A stretch of DNA of 64,000 nucleotides from Streptomyces zingiberis (GCF_012034935.1 NZ_JAATEN010000009.1:62001-126000); one strand, 5' to 3'; shown: positions 9,201 to 18,835, numbered from the stretch's first letter. A program made the numbers and translations. Notes: generated by a model not told the origin, from the letters alone.

Positions 9201-9421
9201 GACCCTACGGTGACGTGCCGCTGTTGCGTGATCACGAACGATGTGTGACCAGCGGGTTAAGGGTGATTCCGGGCATCCTGCCCGGAATGCTCCGAATGTC
9301 GGGGGGTGCCGGATGTGCCCGGCTGTCCCGGCGGAGCGGCGGGCCGGGACGGGGAGGTCGGAGGTCCCGCCCGCACCGCCGCCGGGGAGCCCGTGGGCGT
9401 ACCCGGTGTCACCGGCCGATG

Positions 9422-11023
9422 TCACTGGCCGACGCGGCCCGGCCGCAGCACCGTGGAGTGGAGCACGGTGCCGCCCTCCTCCAGCAGGCGCACCGTCATC
9501 TCCGCGCTGCCGCCGTCGATCTCCACCTCCCCGTAGTGCTGGCCCCCCTCCAGCGGCGAGACGTTCGCCCGGCCGGGAGCCTTCAGGAAGACGCGGCGCG
9601 GCCCGAAGGTGCCGTCCAGCGCGGTCGCCGGGAACCCGCCCGCGTTGAGCGGCCCGGAGACGAACTCCCAGAAGGGGGCGAAGTCCTGGAACGCGGCCCG
9701 CGCGGGGTCGTAGTGGATCGCGGTGGTGTGGTGGACGTCCGCCGTCAGCCACACCGTGCCGGTGATCCGCCGGTCCCTGATGTGCCGCAGTACCTCCGCG
9801 ATCTGCAGTTCGCGGCCGAGCGGCGCGCCCGGGTCGCCCTGCGCGACCGCCTCCTGGGCGGCCTCCCCGTCGGGCACCACCAGGCCCAGCGGCATGTCCG
9901 AGGCGATCACCTTCCACACCGCCCCGGACCGGGACAGCTCCCGCTTGAGCCAGGCCAGCTGCCGGGCCCCGAGGATCCCCTGGGTGTTCTCCGGCTGGGT
10001 GTTCGCCGAGTTGGCGTCCCGGTAGGTGCGCATGTCCAGGACGAAGACATCGAGCAGCGGGCCGCGCCGCACCACCCGGTACAGCCGTCCCCCGCCGTCC
10101 GGGCGCACCCCCGAGACCGGGAAGTACTCGGCGAAGGCGCGCCGGGAGCGGGCCGCGAGGACGTCCACCCGCCGTTCGGTGTAGCGCTCGTCGGTGAGGA
10201 GCTCGCCGGGATACCAGTTGTTGACCACCTCGTGGTCGTCCCACTGGACGACGGACGGCACCCGGGCGTTGAACCGACGCAGGTTCTCCGCCAGCAGGTT
10301 GTAGCGGAACGCGCCGCGGAACTCGTCCAGTGTCTCGGCGACCTTCGCCTTCTCCTCCGTCGTGACGTTCCGCCAGACACGGCCGTCCGGGAGGGGGACG
10401 GCGGGCGCGATCGGGCCGTCGGCGTAGATGGTGTCGCCGCTGCACAGGAAGAAGTCCGGGTCGCGGCGGAGCATCTCGTCGAAGATGGGGTAGCCACCCC
10501 GGTCGGGGTTGATGCCCCAGCCCTGCCCGGCCAGGTCACCCGACCACAGGAAGCGCACGCCCGCGCGCCGGCCGGCCGGCGCGGTGCGGAAGGAGCCGAG
10601 CGCCGGCTCGCCCGCGCGCCGCGGGTCGTCCGGGTCGGTCAGCAGCACCCGGTAGTGGATCTCGGTGCCCGCCGGCAGACCCGGCAGCGCCGTGGTGCCG
10701 GTGAAGTCGGTGCCGGGGCCGAGGAGCGGGCCCCGGTACCGCCGCACGGTGCGGAACGACTCCGTCGCGGACACCTCCACCGTCATCCGCGCCGGCCGGT
10801 CGGACCGGACCCAGACCAGAGCGGAACCGGCCCCCACCTCACCGGTCTGCGTGCCCCACCGGGCGGCCGGGCGGCCCCGCCGCGCCAGGGCGGGTGCCCC
10901 GGGCACCGCCGACGCGGCCGGCGCCGCGGGCAGGGCGAGCGCGGCCGGCACCGCCGCGCCGCCGAGCAGCACCGCCCGCCGCGCCGGTCCGCCACCGTTC
11001 CCAGCCCCGGGTACCCCTGTCAT
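9422..11023 (-). CDS. phoD: alkaline phosphatase D (PhoD family), Tat-exported
   Basis: A 533-residue PhoD-type phosphatase/phosphodiesterase, secreted and metal-dependent, active on phosphate esters outside the cell. The N-terminus has twin arginines then a hydrophobic Ala-rich core (ARRAVLLGGAAVPAALAL) and Ala-x-Ala site, consistent with Tat export. After an N-terminal beta-sandwich domain (WGTQTGEVGAGSALVWVRSD), metal-site motifs are visible: FLWSGDLAGQGWGINP, LCSGDTIYADGP, VVQWDDHEVVNNWYPG and WLTADVHHTTAIHYDP. Start ATG 11021-11023 has AGGAGG 8 bases upstream. No PHO box was recognised. Bases 9201-9421 between it and the previous gene hold no gene. Confidence 0.93.
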   Translation of the reverse strand: MTGVPGAGNGGGPARRAVLLGGAAVPAALALPAAPAASAVPGAPALARRGRPAARWGTQTGEVGAGSALVWVRSDRPARMTVEVSATESFRTVRRYRGPLLGPGTDFTGTTALPGLPAGTEIHYRVLLTDPDDPRRAGEPALGSFRTAPAGRRAGVRFLWSGDLAGQGWGINPDRGGYPIFDEMLRRDPDFFLCSGDTIYADGPIAPAVPLPDGRVWRNVTTEEKAKVAETLDEFRGAFRYNLLAENLRRFNARVPSVVQWDDHEVVNNWYPGELLTDERYTERRVDVLAARSRRAFAEYFPVSGVRPDGGGRLYRVVRRGPLLDVFVLDMRTYRDANSANTQPENTQGILGARQLAWLKRELSRSGAVWKVIASDMPLGLVVPDGEAAQEAVAQGDPGAPLGRELQIAEVLRHIRDRRITGTVWLTADVHHTTAIHYDPARAAFQDFAPFWEFVSGPLNAGGFPATALDGTFGPRRVFLKAPGRANVSPLEGGQHYGEVEIDGGSAEMTVRLLEEGGTVLHSTVLRPGRVGQ

Positions 11024-11356
11024 ACGGCCGCCTCCTCGTGTCGTCCGGACCGTCCGGACCGTCCGGCACGCCCGGTCCCGGAGCGGGACGGGCGTGACCT
11101 CCGTTGGTACCGGCGCCGGATGTGATCCACCCGAACGGACAGTGAACAGCCCACGCGTGGGCGGGGGAAGGGGCCGTGACCGCACGCCCCGGGGGGCCGT
11201 GCCCGGCGGCCCGGACGACTGACGGACCGCATGCCTGACGAACCGCATGCCTGACGGGCCGGCGGCACGGCGGTCCGCCGCGGACCGGCGCCGCCCGGGT
11301 GGCCCCACCGGACCGCACCGCGCACCCGGCCCGCGGCCGGATGCGCCCGGCCCGGC

Positions 11357-12103
11357 TCAGAATCCGCCGGAGACGCGGAGGATCGCGCCCGTGGTGTACG
11401 AGGCACCGGGGGAGAGCAGCCAGGCCACCGCGTCCGCCACCTCCTCGGGGCGCCCCGGGCGGCGCAGCGGCACCCGCTCCGGGTTCCGCCAGGGGCGCTC
11501 GGGGTCGCCCATCGCGGCGTGGATGTCGGTCAGCACCATGCCCGGCTGCACCGAGTTGACCCGGATCCCCTCGGGCCCGGTCTCCTTCGCCAGCCCCACC
11601 GTCATCGCGTCCAGCGCCGCCTTGCTGGCCGCGTAGTGCACGTACTCACCCGGGGCGCCGTTGGTGGCCGCGCCGGAGGAGATGTTGACGATCGCGCCGC
11701 CCCGGCCGCCGTACCGCGTCGACATCTCCCGCACCGCGCGCCGCGCGCACAGCAGGGCGCCCATGACGTTGACGTCGATGACGCGCCGCATCACCTCCGG
11801 GCCCGTCTCGGCGAAGCGGCCCAGCGGGCCGGTGATCCCCGCGTTGTTGACCAGCCCGGTGACCGGCCCCAGCCGTTCGGCGACGGTGTCGAACAAGGCC
11901 TCCACCTGCGCCTCGACGCTGGTGTCCACCTGGACGACCAGGCATTCCACCCCCTCGTCACGGACCGCGTCCGCCGTCCGCCCGGCGGCCTCCCGCGCGT
12001 TCTCGTAGCCGATGGCGACCGCGTGCCCGGCCCGTGCCAGGCGGACGGCGACCGCTGCGCCGATGCCGCGGCTGCCCCCGGTGACGACGGTGACCTGGTC
12101 CAT
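11357..12103 (-). CDS. SDR family oxidoreductase (FabG-like)
   Basis: A 248-residue classical SDR. TGGSRGIGAAVAVRLARAG at the N-terminus binds NADP(H); NNAG is at residue about 86; the Ser is in VNISSGAA, and YxxxK in VHYAASKAALDA. C-terminal VNSVQPGMVLTDIHA and the GGF end are typical. Closest style is glucose dehydrogenase/3-oxoacyl-ACP reductase. Start ATG 12101-12103 has GGGTGAGG upstream. Bases 11024-11356 upstream of phoD and downstream of this gene contain no recognised gene, only GC-rich sequence with short direct repeats (tgacggaccgcatgcctgac-like, about 11218-11256). Confidence 0.9.
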   Translation of the reverse strand: MDQVTVVTGGSRGIGAAVAVRLARAGHAVAIGYENAREAAGRTADAVRDEGVECLVVQVDTSVEAQVEALFDTVAERLGPVTGLVNNAGITGPLGRFAETGPEVMRRVIDVNVMGALLCARRAVREMSTRYGGRGGAIVNISSGAATNGAPGEYVHYAASKAALDAMTVGLAKETGPEGIRVNSVQPGMVLTDIHAAMGDPERPWRNPERVPLRRPGRPEEVADAVAWLLSPGASYTTGAILRVSGGF

Positions 12104-12371
12104 ACCTCACCCTCCCGTTGCCGACTGACGGGAAGACTGCCACACCCGGACGGGGCCCGCGGCTCGCCCCGTGCTCCCGCACCGGCTCCCGGCGGGGGAG
12201 ACGGCCGGTTCGGGCCCGGGGACGGCACCGGCGGGGGCCGTGGTTCCCAGGCCACCGCGACCACGGGCCGGAGCCGGGCGGGAGCCGGGATGAGCCGGGC
12301 CGGGGGCAGGACATGAACCCGGCCGCCGGGGCCGCCCCGCTCCCGGGGACGTCCCGCCGCCGGAGCGGCGC

Positions 12372-12953
12372 TCACCGCGCGGGCGGCGCCGGCTCCTCCC
12401 CGTCGGCGGCGCGCCGGAGGCGGGCGAACTCCTCCGCCATCGTGGCCGCCGTCCAGTGCGCGTTGAGGCCGCTGGGGTTGGGCAGCGCCCAGATCCGGGT
12501 ACGGCCGATCGTCCGCTCCTGCGGGCCGACGACCGCCCCCTTGTCGTGGAACGCGACCCGGTAGGCGGTGATGCCCAGCACCGCCAGCCAGCGCGGCTCG
12601 TGCCGCGCGACCTTCGCCGTGAGCGCCCGGCCGCCCTCCCGCATCTCCTCCTCGCTGAGCTCGTCGGCGCGGGCCGAGGCGCGCGGGGCGACGTTGGTGA
12701 TGCCGAGGCCGTGGAGGAGCAGCTCACGCTCCTCCCAGGGCCGGAGCCGGCGCGGGGTGAAGCCGGAGGCGTGCAGCACCGGCCAGAAGCGGTTGCCCGG
12801 GCGGGCGAAGTGGTGGCCGGTGGCCGCCGACATCAGGCCCGGGTTGATCCCGCAGAACAGCACCCGCAGCCCGTCCGCGATCACGTCGTCGACCGTGCGG
12901 TCGCGGGCCGCCTCCAGCTCCTGCGGTGAGGGGCGCCGTGCGGGACGGGGCAC
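12372..12953 (-). CDS. mug: G/U mismatch-specific DNA glycosylase (Mug)
   Basis: A 193-residue uracil-DNA-glycosylase superfamily protein that removes U or ethenocytosine opposite G. The active-site loop is LRVLFCGINPGLMSAATGHHFARP (GINPG with the catalytic Asn, about residues 35-39), and the intercalating loop is ALPNPSGLNAHW (about 158-169; NPSGLN is diagnostic of Mug). Length is slightly over E. coli Mug because of N- and C-terminal extensions. The start is probably GTG 12951-12953, although the first 18 residues are Pro/Arg-rich. It lies 44 bases downstream of purB on the same strand and may be co-transcribed with it. Confidence 0.93.
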   Translation of the reverse strand: MPRPARRPSPQELEAARDRTVDDVIADGLRVLFCGINPGLMSAATGHHFARPGNRFWPVLHASGFTPRRLRPWEERELLLHGLGITNVAPRASARADELSEEEMREGGRALTAKVARHEPRWLAVLGITAYRVAFHDKGAVVGPQERTIGRTRIWALPNPSGLNAHWTAATMAEEFARLRRAADGEEPAPPAR

Positions 12954-12997
12954 CGGGGCGGGCGCCGTACGGGGCGGCCCGCCCGGTTCCGCGCCGG

Positions 12998-14431
12998 TCA
13001 GAGGATCGCCCCCGGCGTGTACCCGGCGGCCTCCGGGCGGGCGGCGGTGATCTCCCCGACCCGGGCGACGACCGAGGCCACCTGGTCCGCCGCGGCGCCC
13101 GTGAAGGAGAGCCGGTCGGCCATCAGCGCGGCCAGCGCCTCCCGGTCCAGCGGGATGCGCTCGTCGGCCGCGAGGCGGTCGAGGAGCTCGTTGCGCTCGG
13201 CGCCCTTCTCCCGCATCGCCAGTGCGGAGGCGACGGCGTGCTCCTTGACGACCTCGTGCGCGGTCTCCCGGCCGACCCCGGCCCGCACGGCGCCCATGAG
13301 CACCTTGGTGGTGGCGAGGAAGGGCAGGTAGCGGTCGAGTTCACGGGAGACGACCGCGGGGAAGACCCCGAACTCGTCGAGCACGGTCAGGAACGTCTCC
13401 AGCAGCCCGTCGAGGGCGAAGAAGGCGTCCGGCAGCGCCACCCGGCGGACCACGGAGCAGGACACGTCGCCCTCGTTCCACTGGTCGCCGGCCAGCTCCC
13501 CGGTCATGGAGGCGTACCCGCGCAGGATCACCATCAGCCCGCCGACGCGCTCGCAGGAGCGGGTGTTCATCTTGTGCGGCATCGCGGAGGAACCCACCTG
13601 GCCGGGCTGGAAGCCCTCGGTGACCAGCTCGTGCCCGGCCATCAGCCGGATGGTCCGCGCGAGCGAGGACGGCGCGGCGGCCAGCTGCACCAGGGCCGTC
13701 ACCACCTCGTAGTCCAGCGAGCGCGGATAGACCTGCCCGACGGAGGTGAACGCGCCGGCGAAACCGAGGTGCGCCGCGACGCGCCGCTCCAGCTCGGCGA
13801 GGCGGCCGAGGTCACCGCCGAGCAGGTCGAGCATGTCCTGCGCGGTGCCGACCGGGCCCTTGATCCCGCGCAGCGGGTACCGGGCGAGCAGCTCCTCCAG
13901 CCGGCCGTGGGCGACCAGCAGCTCGTCCGCCGCGGTCGCGAACCGCTTGCCGAGCGTCGTGGCCTGCGCCGCGACGTTGTGCGATCGGCCCGCCATCACC
14001 AGCTCGGCGTGGTCGGCGGCCAGCCGCGCCAGCCGCGCCAGCACGGCCACCACCCGGTCCCGGACCAGCTCCAGCGAGCGGCGGATCTGCAGCTGCTCGA
14101 CGTTCTCGGTGAGGTCGCGGGAGGTCATGCCCTTGTGGACGTGCTCGTGCCCGGCGAGGGCGTTGAACTCCTCGATCCGGGCCTTGACGTCGTGCCGGGT
14201 GACCTTCTCGCGCTCCGCGATCGAGGCCAGGTCCACCTGGTCCAGCACGCGCTCGTAGTCGGCGAGGGCCTGCTCGGGCACCTCGACGCCGAGGTCCCGC
14301 TGGGCGCGGAGGACGGCCAGCCACAGCTGCCGTTCCAGCGTCACCTTGTACTCGGGGGACCACAGGGCGGCGAGCTCGGCGGAGGCGTAGCGGCCGGCCA
14401 GGACGTTGGGAATGCGGGGCTTGGAGGTCAC
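12998..14431 (-). CDS. purB: adenylosuccinate lyase
   Basis: A 477-residue fumarase/aspartase-superfamily lyase that cleaves SAICAR and adenylosuccinate in purine synthesis. Signature GSSAMPHKMNTRSCER is at about residues 277-292, the catalytic His in TSRDLTENVEQLQ context (EHVHKGMTSRDL), and a second His near MAGRSHNVAAQATT. The start is GTG 14429-14431 (MTSKPRIPNVLAGRYAS); the minus-strand hexamer TAGAAT ends 8 bases upstream, a near-consensus -10 box that makes a leaderless or very short leader likely. Bases 14432-14674 upstream contain no gene. Confidence 0.96.
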   Translation of the reverse strand: MTSKPRIPNVLAGRYASAELAALWSPEYKVTLERQLWLAVLRAQRDLGVEVPEQALADYERVLDQVDLASIAEREKVTRHDVKARIEEFNALAGHEHVHKGMTSRDLTENVEQLQIRRSLELVRDRVVAVLARLARLAADHAELVMAGRSHNVAAQATTLGKRFATAADELLVAHGRLEELLARYPLRGIKGPVGTAQDMLDLLGGDLGRLAELERRVAAHLGFAGAFTSVGQVYPRSLDYEVVTALVQLAAAPSSLARTIRLMAGHELVTEGFQPGQVGSSAMPHKMNTRSCERVGGLMVILRGYASMTGELAGDQWNEGDVSCSVVRRVALPDAFFALDGLLETFLTVLDEFGVFPAVVSRELDRYLPFLATTKVLMGAVRAGVGRETAHEVVKEHAVASALAMREKGAERNELLDRLAADERIPLDREALAALMADRLSFTGAAADQVASVVARVGEITAARPEAAGYTPGAIL

Positions 14432-14674
14432 GTGACGGCATTCTACGGCCCGGGCCGCTCCGCCCCGCCCCCGCTCCGCGCCCCACGGGGGCCGGGGACC
14501 GGCCCGTCCCGGGCACGCCGTCCGGGGCGGGCCGGAGCGGCCGGCCCCCACGCCGGTCCGTGCCGCCGCCACCGGTCGCCGGAGCCCGCCGGCCCGGCGT
14601 CCTCCGCGTACCGGTGCCGGCCGCGGCGGCCCCCGCGCCACCGGGTGTCCTCCGGCGCGGTCCGGTGGACGGGC

Positions 14675-15487
14675 CTACAGCTCGTACGGGTACGGCAGCA
14701 GGTCGCCCCGCTTGGGGGACAAGCCGTCCCCCGAGGAGCGGCCCGTCAGCCGGCGGCCGATCCAGGGCAGCAGGTGCTCGCGGGCGAACCGCAGGTCGGC
14801 CGCCCGGCGGCGGTACCAGCCCGGGGGAGCCGCCGGCGGCAGCGGCTCGGTCCAGTCCCACCGCGGCTCCAGGCCGATGGCCTGCCACACGGCCTCGGCC
14901 ACTCTGCGGTGCCCCTCCTCGGTGAGGTGGAGCCGGTCGACGGCCCACAGCCGGGGGTCGCCGAGCGCCCCCGAGCCGTAGAGGTCCACGACGAGCGCGC
15001 CGTGGCGCTCGGCCAGCTCGTCGAGGATGGTGAACAGCTCCTCCATGCGCGGGCGGAAACGCTCCAGGAACGGGCCGTTCCGCCCGGGGCTGCGCATCAG
15101 CACCAGCCGGCCGCAGTTCGGCGCCAGCACGGCGACGGCCTCCTCCAGACGCGCGCGGACCCGGCCCATGTCGCAGGAGGGACGCAGGGTGTCGTTCAGC
15201 CCGCCCACGAGGGTCACCAGATCGGCGTTCATCGCGGCGGCGGTTTTCACCTGCTCGTCGGCTATCTGGCCGATCAGCTTGCCGCGCACCGCCAGGTTCG
15301 CGTAGCGGAAGCCGGGGGTCGCGGCGGCGAGGTCCGCCGCGAGGCGGTCGGCCCAGCCGCGGTAGCTGCCGTCCGGCAGCCGGTCGGACATGCCCTCGGT
15401 GAAGGAGTCACCGAGGGCCACGAAGCTGGTGTAACGGCCCGGGCCGCCCGGACGGGCGGCGGGGGCGCTGGTCTCATCGGTCTGCAT
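14675..15487 (-). CDS. SGNH/GDSL hydrolase
   Basis: A 270-residue SGNH-fold esterase/lipase-like enzyme. Block I is FVALGDSFTEGMSD (catalytic Ser, about residue 28), block III is LVGGLNDTLRPS (Gly-x-Asn-Asp), and block V is VDRLHLTEEGHRRVAEAVW (Asp and His). There is no signal peptide, so it should be cytoplasmic. The start ATG 15485-15487 follows a minus-strand TAGGAT by 9 bases. The C-terminal 60 residues (WYRRRAADLRFAREHLLPW) are characteristic of a streptomycete subfamily. Substrate not inferable. Confidence 0.9.
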   Translation of the reverse strand: MQTDETSAPAARPGGPGRYTSFVALGDSFTEGMSDRLPDGSYRGWADRLAADLAAATPGFRYANLAVRGKLIGQIADEQVKTAAAMNADLVTLVGGLNDTLRPSCDMGRVRARLEEAVAVLAPNCGRLVLMRSPGRNGPFLERFRPRMEELFTILDELAERHGALVVDLYGSGALGDPRLWAVDRLHLTEEGHRRVAEAVWQAIGLEPRWDWTEPLPPAAPPGWYRRRAADLRFAREHLLPWIGRRLTGRSSGDGLSPKRGDLLPYPYEL

Positions 15488-15733
15488 GACGGCGGAAATC
15501 CTACGCCCCGCCCGCCACCGCCCCGGACCGGGCCGTTCCCCGGCGCTTTACTTCCCGGTAAGCCCGTCCTAGGGTTCTACCCGGAAGTAACTCCGGCCGC
15601 CCGCCCCCGCTCCCGCCCCCGTGGCGGAGGTCCGGGACCCGGTGGTCCCGGGGGTTCTTCCCGCGCCTCCCCGGCGGCGCGTTCGATCCGCCGGGCTCGC
15701 TGTCGCCGGACACCGGGCCGTAGTGGAGTACCC

Positions 15734-16228
15734 ATGTACCGATCCCAGCCCGGCGCACCGTCCGGGGGCTGCTCTTCCCCGCCGGCCCACGCCCTCCCCG
15801 GCCCGCTCGCGGCCGTCTTCGCCGAGCCCGCCGGACGGGCCGGACCCTGGCCGCTGCCCCGGTCCGGCGAGGCCTGCGCGCTCGCCCGGCGCGCGGTACG
15901 CCACACGCTCTCCTCCTGGGCGCTGGGCGACCTCGCGGACACCGCGGAACTCCTCGTCAGCGAGGTGGTGGCCAACGCCCTGCGGCACACCCGGGGCCCG
16001 GTGCAGCTCACCGTGGTCCACGGCGGTTCCCGCTGGTGGTGCGGGGTGGGCGACGCCGGTCCCGGCTTCCCCCGGATCCGGCCGGCCACCCCGGACGACG
16101 AGTGCGGCCGGGGCATGGCGATGATCGCCCAGCTCGCCTGCGCCTGGGGCGCGGACCACACCGCGTGGGGCAAGGAGGTCTGGTTCTCCCTCCCCGTCGG
16201 CGTCCGCTCCTCCGGCGTCCGGGACTGA
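15734..16228 (+). CDS. ATP-binding anti-sigma factor-like protein (HATPase_c_2)
   Basis: A 164-residue GHKL ATPase of the RsbW/SpoIIAB-like kind that abounds in streptomycetes and phosphorylates anti-anti-sigma factors or binds sigma factors. The N box is AELLVSEVVANALRHT (about residues 71-86) and the G1 box VGDAGPGFPRI (about 103-113); a glycine-rich G2 loop follows as ECGRGMAMIAQLA. About 45 residues before the domain are Pro/Ser/Gly-rich. The start ATG 15734 has GGAG 9 bases upstream. No partner sigma or STAS gene is adjacent, so its target is elsewhere. Confidence 0.87.
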   Translation: MYRSQPGAPSGGCSSPPAHALPGPLAAVFAEPAGRAGPWPLPRSGEACALARRAVRHTLSSWALGDLADTAELLVSEVVANALRHTRGPVQLTVVHGGSRWWCGVGDAGPGFPRIRPATPDDECGRGMAMIAQLACAWGADHTAWGKEVWFSLPVGVRSSGVRD

Positions 16229-16373
16229 GCGGGCCGCCGCCCCTGCCGGCGCCGCCGGAACCGGCGCGGCGCACGGCGGGCAGACCCTCGCTCCCGGCCG
16301 GGCAGCCCTCCGTGGGAGGTGGGGGACGGGTCCTCGGGACCCGCCTCGCACGGCCCTGGCCCTCCTCTTCGGC

Positions 16374-16408
16374 CTTCCGCCTTCCGCCTTCCGCCTTCCG
16401 CCTTCCGC
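16374..16408. repeat. 5 x 7-bp tandem repeat (cttccgc)
   Basis: Five perfect head-to-tail copies of cttccgc between convergent genes. The last copy forms the palindrome cttccgcggaag (16402-16413). It lies just before the terminator hairpin at 16428 and is probably a slippage microsatellite. Confidence 0.9.
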
Positions 16409-16427
16409 GGAAGGGCGGAGGGCGGCA

Positions 16428-16464
16428 CCCCGCCCGGAGGCGGAGCGCCGCCCTCCGGGCGGGG
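16428..16464. terminator. bidirectional terminator-like hairpin
   Basis: An inverted repeat ccccgcccggaggcgg / ccgccctccgggcgggg with a short loop and one bulged base, placed between the convergent genes ending at 16228 (+) and 16476 (-). Confidence 0.75.
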
Positions 16465-16475
16465 CCGTGGGCCGC

Positions 16476-17495
16476 TCAGCCGGCGGGTGCCCGGCCGACC
16501 AGCTCGCGCAGCACGTCCTCCATGGTGACCAGTCCGGCCGGCCGGCCGTCGGGACCGATCACGGCGGCCAGATGCGTGCTCGAACTCCGCATCGCACCCA
16601 GCACGTCGTCCAGCGGCGTGTCCGAGCGTACCCGGGCGATCGGGCGCATCGCCGCCACGGGGAAAGGCAGGTCCCGGGGCCGGGCGTCCAGCGCGTCCTT
16701 CACATGGAGGTAGCCCAGGATGCGGCGGCCGGAGCCGACGACGGGGAAGCGGGAGAAGCCCGACTCCCAGGCCAGCCGCTCCAGCCCCTCCGGGGTCACC
16801 CCCAGGGGGGCGGAGACGATCCGGTCCACCGGCAGGACCACCTCGCCGACCGGACGACGGCCCAGCTCCAGCGCGTCCCGCAGCCGCTCCGTGGAACGCT
16901 CGTCCAGCAGCCCGGCCTCACTGGAGTCGGACACCATCCGGGCCAGCTCGTCGTCCGAGAACGTGGCCGCGACCTCGTCCTTCGGCTCCACCCGCAACAG
17001 CTTCAGCAGCGCGTTGGCGAAGGCGTTGATGGTGAAGATCACGGGGCGCAGCGCACGGGAGAGCGCCACCATCGGCGGGCCCAGCAGCAGCGCGGCCCGC
17101 ACGGGCTCGGCCAGGGCGACGTTCTTCGGCACCATCTCGCCGAGGAGCATGTGCAGATAGGTCGCCACCGCCAGGGCGATGACGAAGGAGATGGGGTGCA
17201 CCAGGCCGTGCGGCACCCCCACCGCGTCGAAGACCGGTTCGAGCAGGTGGGCGATCGCCGGCTCGGCGACGACACCCAGGATCAGCGTGCAGACCGTGAT
17301 GCCGAGCTGCGCCGCCGCCATCAGGGCGGAGACGTGCTTGAGCGCCCACAGCACGGCGCCGGCCCGCCGGTCGCCCTCCTCCGCGAGCGGCTCGACCTGA
17401 CTGCGCCGCACCGAGATCAGCGCGAACTCCGCGCCGACGAAGAAGGCGTTGGCGACCAAGGTCAGCAGACCCACCAGAAGCTGGATCGCGGTCAT
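16476..17495 (-). CDS. CNNM/CorC-type transporter (hemolysin C family), short paralogue
   Basis: A 339-residue CNNM/CorC-type membrane protein, the family of Mg2+ (and other cation) exporters often called hemolysins. Residues about 1-165 are the DUF21 membrane domain (LLVGLLTLVANAFFVGAEFALIS, QLGITVCTLILGVVAEPAI, HMLLGEMVPKNVALAEP). Residues about 195-335 are two CBS motifs (GFSRFPVVGSGRRILGYLHV, THLAAVIGPDGRPAGLVTME). It stops there and lacks the C-terminal CorC_HlyC domain that the upstream paralogue has. Its start ATG overlaps the upstream stop by 4 bases (ATGA), so the two are translated together and may form a heteromer. Confidence 0.93.
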   Translation of the reverse strand: MTAIQLLVGLLTLVANAFFVGAEFALISVRRSQVEPLAEEGDRRAGAVLWALKHVSALMAAAQLGITVCTLILGVVAEPAIAHLLEPVFDAVGVPHGLVHPISFVIALAVATYLHMLLGEMVPKNVALAEPVRAALLLGPPMVALSRALRPVIFTINAFANALLKLLRVEPKDEVAATFSDDELARMVSDSSEAGLLDERSTERLRDALELGRRPVGEVVLPVDRIVSAPLGVTPEGLERLAWESGFSRFPVVGSGRRILGYLHVKDALDARPRDLPFPVAAMRPIARVRSDTPLDDVLGAMRSSSTHLAAVIGPDGRPAGLVTMEDVLRELVGRAPAG

Positions 17496-18835
17496 CGGGC
17501 GGCCTCCTCGTGCGGTTCGCCTTCACGTTCGGGCAGCGGCGCGTGGAGCAGCACCCGCGCGGCCCGGCGGCCGGTGGCGTCGAGCACGTCGACCCGCCAG
17601 CCGGCCACCTCCACCCGGTCTCCCTCGGCCGGTATCCGGCCCAGCTCGGTGGCGACGAGACCGGCGAGCGTCTCGTAGGGGCCCTCCGGGGCGCGCAGGC
17701 CGATGGTCTCCAGCTGGTCCGTGCGGGCGGAGCCGTCGGCGGCGTAGAGGGGCCTGCCCTCCTCGTCGGTGCCGGCCGGTGCCAGGTCGGGCACCTCCAG
17801 CGGGTCGTGCTCGTCCCGCACCTCGCCGACGACCTCCTCGACGATGTCCTCCAGGGTGACCACCCCGGCGGTGCCGCCGTACTCGTCGATCACGACGGCC
17901 ATGCTGCGCTTGCCGGAGAGCCGGTCCAGCAGCCGGTCGACGGTGAGCGACTCCGGTACCAGCAGCGGCTCCCGGAGCAGCTCGGTGACGGGGTGGCGGG
18001 CGCGCCGCTCGGCGGGCACCGCCAGCACGTCCCGGATGTGGGCGATGCCCACGACGGTGTCCAGACTGGCCCGGTAGACGGGGAAGCGGGACAGGCCGGT
18101 GGCGCGGGTGGCGTTGGCGACGTCCTCCGCGGTGGCCTGTACGTCCAGCGCCATGACCTGCACCCGCGGCGTCATGACGTTCTCGGCGCTCAGCTCGGCG
18201 AGGTTCAGGGTGCGCACGAACAGCTCCGCGGTGTCCGGCTCCAGGGCGCCCTCCTTGGCGGAGTGCCGGGCCAGTGCCATCAGCTCCTGCGGGCCGCGCG
18301 CGGAGGCCAGCTCCTCGGTGGGCTCCAGGCCCATCCGGCGCACGATGCGGTTGGCGGAGTTGTTGAGGTGGCTGATGAGCGGGCGGAAGGCCGCGCTGAA
18401 CATCCGCTGCGGGGTGGCGACCCGCCGGGCGACCGGCAGCGGGCTGGAGATCGCCCAGTTCTTGGGGACCAGCTCGCCCACCACCATGATCACCACAGTG
18501 GACAGGGCGGTGCCGGTGACCAGGGCGACCGTGCCCACCGCGCGCTCGGGGATCCCGACGGCGGTGAGCGGCGTACGGAGCAGCGCCGCGATCGAGGGCT
18601 CGGCGAGCATGCCGACGATCAGGTTGGTGACGGTGATCCCCAGCTGGGCGCCGGAGAGCTGGAAGGTCAGATTGCGGACGGCCTTCAGGGCGCTGTCCGC
18701 GCCCCGGTCGCCGCGCTCCACGGCGCGCTCCAGCTCGCTCCGCTCGATGGTGGTCAGGGAGAACTCCGCCGCCACGAACGCGCCGCAGGCCAGGGAGAGG
18801 AGGAGCGCCAGGAGGAGGAGCAGCACTTCGGTCAT
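17492..18835 (-). CDS. CNNM/CorC-type transporter (hemolysin C family), full length
   Basis: A 447-residue member with all three parts: DUF21 membrane domain (about 1-190; LACGAFVAAEFSLTTIERSE, MVVGELVPKNWAISSP), a CBS pair (about 215-335; ENVMTPRVQVMALD, GLSRFPVYRASLDTVVGI, AVVIDEYGGTAGVVTLEDIV) and the C-terminal CorC_HlyC transporter-associated domain (about 360-435). The sequence AVVIDEYGGTAGVVTLEDI is diagnostic. The start at ATG 18833-18835 is fixed by a perfect AAGGAGGTG site 6 bases upstream. It leads a two-gene operon with the shorter paralogue. Confidence 0.95.
   Translation of the reverse strand: MTEVLLLLLALLLSLACGAFVAAEFSLTTIERSELERAVERGDRGADSALKAVRNLTFQLSGAQLGITVTNLIVGMLAEPSIAALLRTPLTAVGIPERAVGTVALVTGTALSTVVIMVVGELVPKNWAISSPLPVARRVATPQRMFSAAFRPLISHLNNSANRIVRRMGLEPTEELASARGPQELMALARHSAKEGALEPDTAELFVRTLNLAELSAENVMTPRVQVMALDVQATAEDVANATRATGLSRFPVYRASLDTVVGIAHIRDVLAVPAERRARHPVTELLREPLLVPESLTVDRLLDRLSGKRSMAVVIDEYGGTAGVVTLEDIVEEVVGEVRDEHDPLEVPDLAPAGTDEEGRPLYAADGSARTDQLETIGLRAPEGPYETLAGLVATELGRIPAEGDRVEVAGWRVDVLDATGRRAARVLLHAPLPEREGEPHEEAAR

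Noticed and set aside
9201..10445. Upstream extension of the ACT-GNAT protein to 895 residues
   Set aside because: The extra part is a shadow frame of phoD with no recognisable domain, and the gap 9201-9421 gives a natural promoter.
12926..15733. Long plus-strand frame continuous with the HATPase gene
   Set aside because: It is antisense to purB and the SGNH gene; the ATPase domain begins only after 15734 where a start and ribosome site exist.
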